Source: Priapulus caudatus
Lineage: Eukaryota; Priapulida; Priapulimorpha; Priapulimorphida; Priapulidae
DNA length: 36,701 nucleotides
Assembly: GCF_000485595.1 (NCBI RefSeq)
Contig: NW_014577088.1
Coordinates: forward strand, 1,032,337 to 1,069,037
Direction: 5' to 3'
Shown piece by piece: positions 31,319-36,701 of the stretch (positions are counted from its first letter, which is position 1; each line of letters begins with the position of its first letter). The translations under genes were made by a program, and so were the position numbers. Under the pieces are notes generated by a model that did not search any database, was not told where the DNA came from, and saw only the letters and a program-made list of their open reading frames with translations.

Positions 31319-32122
31319 CTATGTGTCGGAGCCCGCTAGCGAGATGTTGTCGAGCGGAACGTCCGCCTCCGAGGGCAGGTCCGCCAACCAGCGGCGACAC
31401 TTCTCGTACTGGCTGTCGTCGAACATCTCGATGGTTGCCAGCGGCGCCGTCAGCTTCATGTCGGAGATGTCGAGCAGCGGACAGCCGGGCGGCACCTTCA
31501 CGGCCGCGTAGCTGCGGTACATGTCGGAGACATTGTCTCTGCTCGCGTTCGTGTCCTGGTCGTCGTCGTCAAGGCTCGACGCGTCGGGCGCCTGCACGAG
31601 CAGACTCAGCATGCTCGTCTTCGCCGAGAGGCTGGAGTAAGGCGACAGCTGCCCGGCCCCTCCGCCTCCTCCGGGAGTAGGCGCCACTAGCAGCTGCTGC
31701 GCGTCGGTTATCGACGGGCACGAAGTCGACCTCGTGCTGATGAGCGGGTTCAACAGATTGTCACATTTCGTGCTGGCAGGACTTCGCGGCGACGCGCGAG
31801 ACATTTCGCCACGCGTGGCGCCGCCGCCGCCGGCGCCACCGCCGCCGTCCTCATCCTTTCGCGGGATGTCCATCGAACTCACGCTCCGATACACGGGCTT
31901 CTCCGGTGTGATGCTGTCGCCCCCTGGCGTCGGCAACATGCTGAAATCGTCCACGGAGATCCGCGGTTTTAACAGCTTCTCGTGCGACATTTCGAGCGGG
32001 TCGTTCGTTGTCGGAATGAAACAGCTCTCCGGTGGCACACCCGCTTGTTTATCCTCCCACACACAGCTCAGAAGAGCGCTACAGCGAGGTGTTACAAGGG
32101 GACGGGGCTGCCAGGCAGGCAC
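31319..32122 (-). CDS. Probable terminal coding exon of an unrecognised disordered protein
   Basis: An open frame of about 267 codons ending at TAG (31319-31321). There is no ATG at its 5' end: the first in-frame codon is GTG and a TAG lies two codons upstream. The likely start is therefore a splice acceptor, for example CTTCTGAG just before CTGTGTGTGGGAGGATAAAC (near 32070), making this the last exon of a gene whose other exons lie at higher coordinates. The protein is Ser/Pro/Gly-rich with two glycine runs (GGGGAGGGG; TPGGGGGAG), repeated TPGGDS/TPGGGG motifs, an acidic SLDDDDQDTN segment, and a more ordered-looking C-terminal part (SDMYRSYAAVKVPPGCPLLD, then IEMFDDSQYEKCRRWLADLP). There is no signal peptide or membrane segment. 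Frames on the other strand are also open because the region is GC-rich. I prefer this strand for its length, composition and downstream AATAAA. I do not recognise the family. Confidence 0.6.
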   Translation of the reverse strand: MPAWQPRPLVTPRCSALLSCVWEDKQAGVPPESCFIPTTNDPLEMSHEKLLKPRISVDDFSMLPTPGGDSITPEKPVYRSVSSMDIPRKDEDGGGGAGGGGATRGEMSRASPRSPASTKCDNLLNPLISTRSTSCPSITDAQQLLVAPTPGGGGGAGQLSPYSSLSAKTSMLSLLVQAPDASSLDDDDQDTNASRDNVSDMYRSYAAVKVPPGCPLLDISDMKLTAPLATIEMFDDSQYEKCRRWLADLPSEADVPLDNISLAGSDT

Positions 32123-32590
32123 GTGCTACCACCGGCACTAGGCCGTAGCACGCGGTCGGCAGGCACTCGCACTGGTCGGCTTCTCGCAGTAACGGCCAAA
32201 TATCACGAACACCTGTAGCTCTGTAAGCGACACCATACATTCACAGGTGGCGACGCGAACAGTTGGCTGCCGGAGAAATAACGGAGCAGAGACGTGTGTG
32301 CGGCCTAGTGTTCACTCTCACAGCTCGTCGGCGTTCCTTAATCCCGCCTCTCTATCCTCGTGTGCGAATTCTGAGACGCAGGAAAGCAACGTTTGACGAT
32401 GCCTCATGTACTCACCGCACGGGCCCGCGCGGTGGTTCTCTTATGAAAATGCATCCATGCGCCGCCGTCGGTTCTTACATGTGCCGTCGTCGGCATCGTC
32501 TGCTCGTCGATACGCTCTCGCCAGCCGACACCCGCTGCTTCCGGCGTATATCGCTCAACACGAGCCACGAGCGCGTGCGTGCGTGTCTAC
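32123..32590. other. GC-rich single-copy spacer
   Basis: Between the minus-strand exon and block C copy 2. It is CpG-rich. Overlapping + frames (32263-32658) have Arg-rich composition and no family that I recognise. Confidence 0.5.
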
Positions 32591-33044
32591 CGCATCACAG
32601 CGTTGACTACTCGCCGACCTCCGGATTTCCGCGAGGCCCGGTGACCATGCGACGGTGACCTCCCGTCGTCGTCCTGTTGTTCTGCGTGTGCGAGTAGCAG
32701 CCGACGTGTTCGACGTGCGCTTGAATGCAACCGCTGCCGTCGTTAATAGTGAGTTGTTTTCTTCAACGGCCGTGTTTGCGAGCGGGTTACCCGTCGTGCG
32801 TTTGCGGCCGATTGCAACGAAAGTAATACCGAGGAATGTTACGTTCCGACGTGCAAGACAGCAGTTGAGGGACGACGAGCATCCACGCGCACGCGCGCCC
32901 TTGACGTTCAGACTGTTATTAGTTGGCTTGACAACAGTGCTTATAAATCTCCCCTCTAGGTCTCTTATTCCCGTTCTCTTTCTCTCTATGTCTCACTTAC
33001 GTGCGCGCGCGCTCACTCTCTTTTTCGCTCTCTCGCTCTCTCAT

Positions 33045-33096
<52 letters not shown>
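32591..33096. repeat. Block C, copy 2
   Basis: Collinear with 20336-20930 and about 90 bp shorter. After its CT array (33044-33094) it runs straight into block E copy 2, whereas copy 1 runs into single-copy sequence. Confidence 0.88.
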
Positions 33097-33097
<1 letters not shown>

Positions 33098-35780
33098 TGC
33101 GTACGACGGGACGCGGCATCGTCTCTCGTACCGTTTGAGTCACGAACTCTAAAGCCAATCCCCAAAGCAAGCCAATTCAAGCGATCCCCACGTGCGGCCT
33201 CGCAGACGGAACAAAAAGGTGTGTATTCAATCACGTGAATTGCCGAGCTCCAGAGAGCGCGTGCGGAGATACTTCAAAACATAAATAAGGCATAGCTCGA
33301 TTTGTGCCAGCCACCAATTATACAGATGGGGCATCTTCAGCGAGCAGCCACAACTTGGACGCCAGACTAATTCACCGAGTGCAAAATGTGTCGACAGGCA
33401 CCATAGCTGCTCATATGCTAAGCGGCTATTAACTAAATAAGAAATTCAATAGTGCTAGATTCCAGGAGAAAGCCACGTCATCGGCGCCTGTTTGAGGACA
33501 TTGTTATTTTGCAGACGATACTTAAACGTTCTTAAACATGCGGTCATTCCCTGATGCAGTGTTTGCGTCTGCCTCCTTCGCCAGCGAAGTCCAGAAGCGT
33601 CTCCACTCTACCGAAACGGTTGCTCATTCGACCTGCGACAAGGGCTCCATTGCGCATGGCTATCTAGGATCTTATTTCACCCCGATATCTTGCGGTGAGG
33701 CACAATAATCGAAGTACCATACGAACAAGTTGGTATTTCAGCCCGTACCGAATATTTTCTTCGAGTTACTTGAACGAGTATGAAAGCCAACTACGATTCT
33801 CCAGACTTACTAGGCTTACATGTACATCCCAGTGTAGTGCCCTTGCCCGCCTGATGTATAATTATAATCCATTACAGTTTATGCCACGATGCGACTAGTC
33901 ATCTCCGCAAAGAAACGCGTGACGCGTGGTGGGTTCAGGTTGATTACCGGTTTCGAATTACGTGGAGCAGTGCTGTGGAAAATACTACTCGAGTTTTGAC
34001 TCTACGATACGTGTAGTGTTGACCCGGGTAATGGGCTGCTCACAGTAAGAGCGAAAATCGAATTGCTTAAAAAGCATCGCCATCTTCGTAGTTCCGGCTA
34101 TCCTCAAAATGCCCCTACATCACAAAGGCGCATCATCTGTAGTGATTCATCAGAGCCCATATTCTTCACAGTCATAATACGGTTGATGTAATGACGTTTA
34201 GCGGGGCCAGCTGTCAGAGTAAACCACGGCGGCATCGAGCAACGAAGCCCACCCGGCCAGCGGGAGTCCGGAGAAAACGAGATCATGAGCGCACATTCAT
34301 TAAAACCACGAAGCAGCTGAAAAGCCGCAGCAAGACGCAGAAACACAAGTATAATCAGTCATAGCAACAGCAACAGTTTTGTCGCTTATTGATTCTATCG
34401 GTCAGTTGCAAATGGTGGAGGACCTGCCTCACAAGGGGATGAGCTTCCTGCTGGCATCGTATACACTATAGTCCTCATCACCTGGGGTAACAACGCTATA
34501 GGGTCCGGGTGTATGTATACCCTGTCCACGTTCTGGTCGTCACTCCTGGCACAAAATTCAGCTTTTGCCTAATATAGATGAGGCTATAACGCTGGAATCA
34601 TTTGCAAGCAGTCGCCCTCTAACTCTTTTGCTCGGTGCCTTTCGCGTCTGGACGAATACCTCACGCGATTCCACCCAAGACAAGCACCAACTACCGCATT
34701 CCATTCAGTTTTGACCTGCTGTCCATATACGGCGGCGCCCCAGAGCTCGGAAGCTTTAGTTTAACCGCTGTCGTAATTACATCCATGCTCTAAGCCAATT
34801 CCGACATTCCGGCTGCAAATCAACGTCCCAAAAAAACTAGAAAGCTAAACGCAGGTTTATTCTGGGGAGAAGTTCGCGGGTAGTGCGCATGCTACGATGC
34901 GAAGCGTGAGACAGTTACGTTGGTTGACATACGAAGCAGTGAGCGAGCGGGGCCATCGAACGCAAACGGACAGGCTTTAGCCACGCTGGTGAGCAGTGCA
35001 GCCGTGTTTCTGTAAACATCATAAAGTTACCTTCTACAGTATATATTTCTATGTTTTATACAAGTGGCATCTTCTTATATTGTTGTTCTATCTATCTGAG
35101 CCTCACACACTCAACCGCGTTAGCGTCTCTCGGCCACACGGGTGGTGATTAGCTGGCCCGAATAGCAGCGGACACATTTTTATATAGGAATGTTTTTGTG
35201 ATCGTGTTTTCGATGGCATACAACGATTTATATACGGCGTTGTCACCTCTATCATTACTCGCCCCAAGGCCTATTATTGATTCACATTGCACTGATATTG
35301 ATTTAGCACGCGGATGGTGCGCCACACGTATACGGCACGCCACGCCACGCACGCACGGCACCGTCGCGAGGCACACCCCAAGAACGCAGTTGACGCCACA
35401 CAGCTGACGAACGCACGAACACCACACGTGCGTGAACCGCGAATAGCTCGAACTTTACTCGCGCTTTAAACGCGTAGCGCCTCTATTCGCACTCACCGCC
35501 AACCACACCGTTGTCTTGTGTCAAATATTCCAAAATGCTTTATGCAATGAAACGGCATTTGTATGCGCCGTAGGGCAGGCGTAACATGCTATTGAGACGT
35601 TCAGGGATTATCTTGTATCTATATATGTATATTTCGATTTAACACGTGCACTGCCGGGCATCTGCTTGTAAATGAGACCTATACGACCAACTCCGTTACG
35701 CATACACGTATAAAGCAGGCATATACGCACACACAGAGTAAACACATCTGTACCTCGCGGACACCACGCACGCACGCACC
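33098..35780. repeat. Block E, copy 2
   Basis: Collinear with 27585-29960 but about 300 bp longer through dispersed extra bases (for example GGGGCCAGCTGTCAGAGTAA against GCGCCAGTTAGAGTAA). It ends in a CA array instead of the 25 bp tandem array. Confidence 0.92.
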
Positions 35781-35960
35781 GCACGCACGCCACACACACG
35801 CAGGCAAATTCACCGCACACCACACCACGCGCCGCGCAGGCGCACACACACACACATACACACACACACCACACACAACACCACCACACCCACACACACA
35901 CACACACAACTATCTAACAACACACACACATACTCACATACACATTCGCGTGCACGCACA
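35765..35960. repeat. CA/ACGC microsatellite
   Basis: Impure (CA)n with CCA interruptions, following block E copy 2. Confidence 0.95.
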
Positions 35961-36380
35961 CAGGGTCACAAACGGAAACACACAACGCCGCTCTCCCCGG
36001 GACACATGTTGCAAACAGCCACTTTTATCTGAAGAAATTATTCTATTAAAAATTGATCAATAAATTTTAATTACATATAGGTAGAATGGACCCCGTTTTC
36101 AGATTTACTATAAACATGGGGGTCTATTCCAAAATAAATTTAGCTAGACTGAAAATGTATAGTCAAATCAGAGTAATCAAAATATTTTGCTTCGCTTAAA
36201 AATGGAATCATCTGAATGCGCTCGGTTAGCGATGGGGATGCCGGCTGCCTCAGTTCTATTGCACTACTGTAGGATCTGGGATATATTTCTGCCTATATCA
36301 TGTCTTGGTGCGTGCCGCTCGGATACCAAAATAAATATTTACGTCTTGATTTTATACAGTCCTAATGTGTCATTTATTAG

Positions 36381-36416
<36 letters not shown>

Positions 36417-36701
36417 CTAATGCAACGACGCTAATGCAAATGTCACTTCTAATCAAATTTTGCTAGATCATTTATAACTATATGCGGACCGACACTCGTA
36501 CGTGCGCGTTCGCGCGCACCTACGCACACATACACACACGGCGCCTGAACGAACACGATACGCACACGCACTGCCGCACACGCACGGCACACCGCGCACC
36601 CGGCGCGCGCCGACGCACGCACGCACGCACGCACAACACAACAGCACCCACACACCACACACACCACACGTATACCAACACAGACATACACACGCGCCGC
36701 G
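35961..36701. other. Window end: AT-rich sequence with GA and CA arrays
   Basis: Unique AT-rich sequence to about 36370, then (GA)n at 36379-36417, then CA/GCAC-rich sequence from about 36500 to the end. The 77-codon + frame at 36187-36420 runs into the GA array and is not supported as a gene. Confidence 0.7.

Noticed and set aside
31734-32141. Plus-strand 135-codon frame overlapping the minus-strand exon
   Set aside because: Antisense shadow in GC-rich sequence; Pro/Ser-biased and shorter than the minus frame.

Overview
This is an animal (metazoan) nuclear genomic window. It is intron-rich, mostly non-coding, and full of dinucleotide microsatellites (CA/GT, CT/GA, TA), foldback elements and short DNA-transposon derivatives. 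It also carries a degenerate vertebrate-type TTAGGG/CCCTAA telomeric tract. The repeat families (CAGTGGCGTAGC-ended MITEs, CCTCCGCCAAGG-ended elements) suggest a marine invertebrate, but I cannot fix the phylum from this sequence.

Layout. 1-1.1 kb: three copies of a ~125 bp repeat and a CA microsatellite. 1.47-6.69 kb, + strand: the 3' part of a spliced gene that I reconstructed as ten exons (285 residues plus stop). I identify it as PPP1R36, a protein phosphatase 1 regulatory subunit; its N-terminal exons lie upstream of the window or are not visible. 6.7-12 kb: intergenic, with small hairpins and TA arrays. 12-36 kb: a mosaic in which five blocks each occur twice. They are A (11982-13049 / 19311-20333), B (13104-15046 / 25098-27130), C (20336-20930 / 32591-33096), D (23880-24248 / 24740-25070) and E (27585-29960 / 33098-35780). 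The copies differ mainly by scattered one- to few-base insertions and deletions, and a gap of exactly 25 N lies at 25071-25095. This looks more like gap-filling with unpolished long reads, or uncollapsed haplotypes, than ancient duplication. Fine-scale reading frames in 12-36 kb should be treated with caution.

The second likely coding feature is a GC-rich, ~800 bp open frame on the minus strand (31319-32122). It looks like the last exon of an unrecognised, disordered protein, and an AATAAA lies about 200 nt past its stop. The main structural features are a foldback element with a ~330 bp central palindrome and inverted tandem-repeat ends (13003-13880, second copy 25098-25880), a second foldback (22147-22530), two MITE families, and a 25 bp tandem array rich in ACGTACGT (19087-19310 and 29955-30345).

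I found no RNA genes, CRISPR arrays, autonomous transposase or reverse transcriptase genes, and no convincing new multi-gene system.
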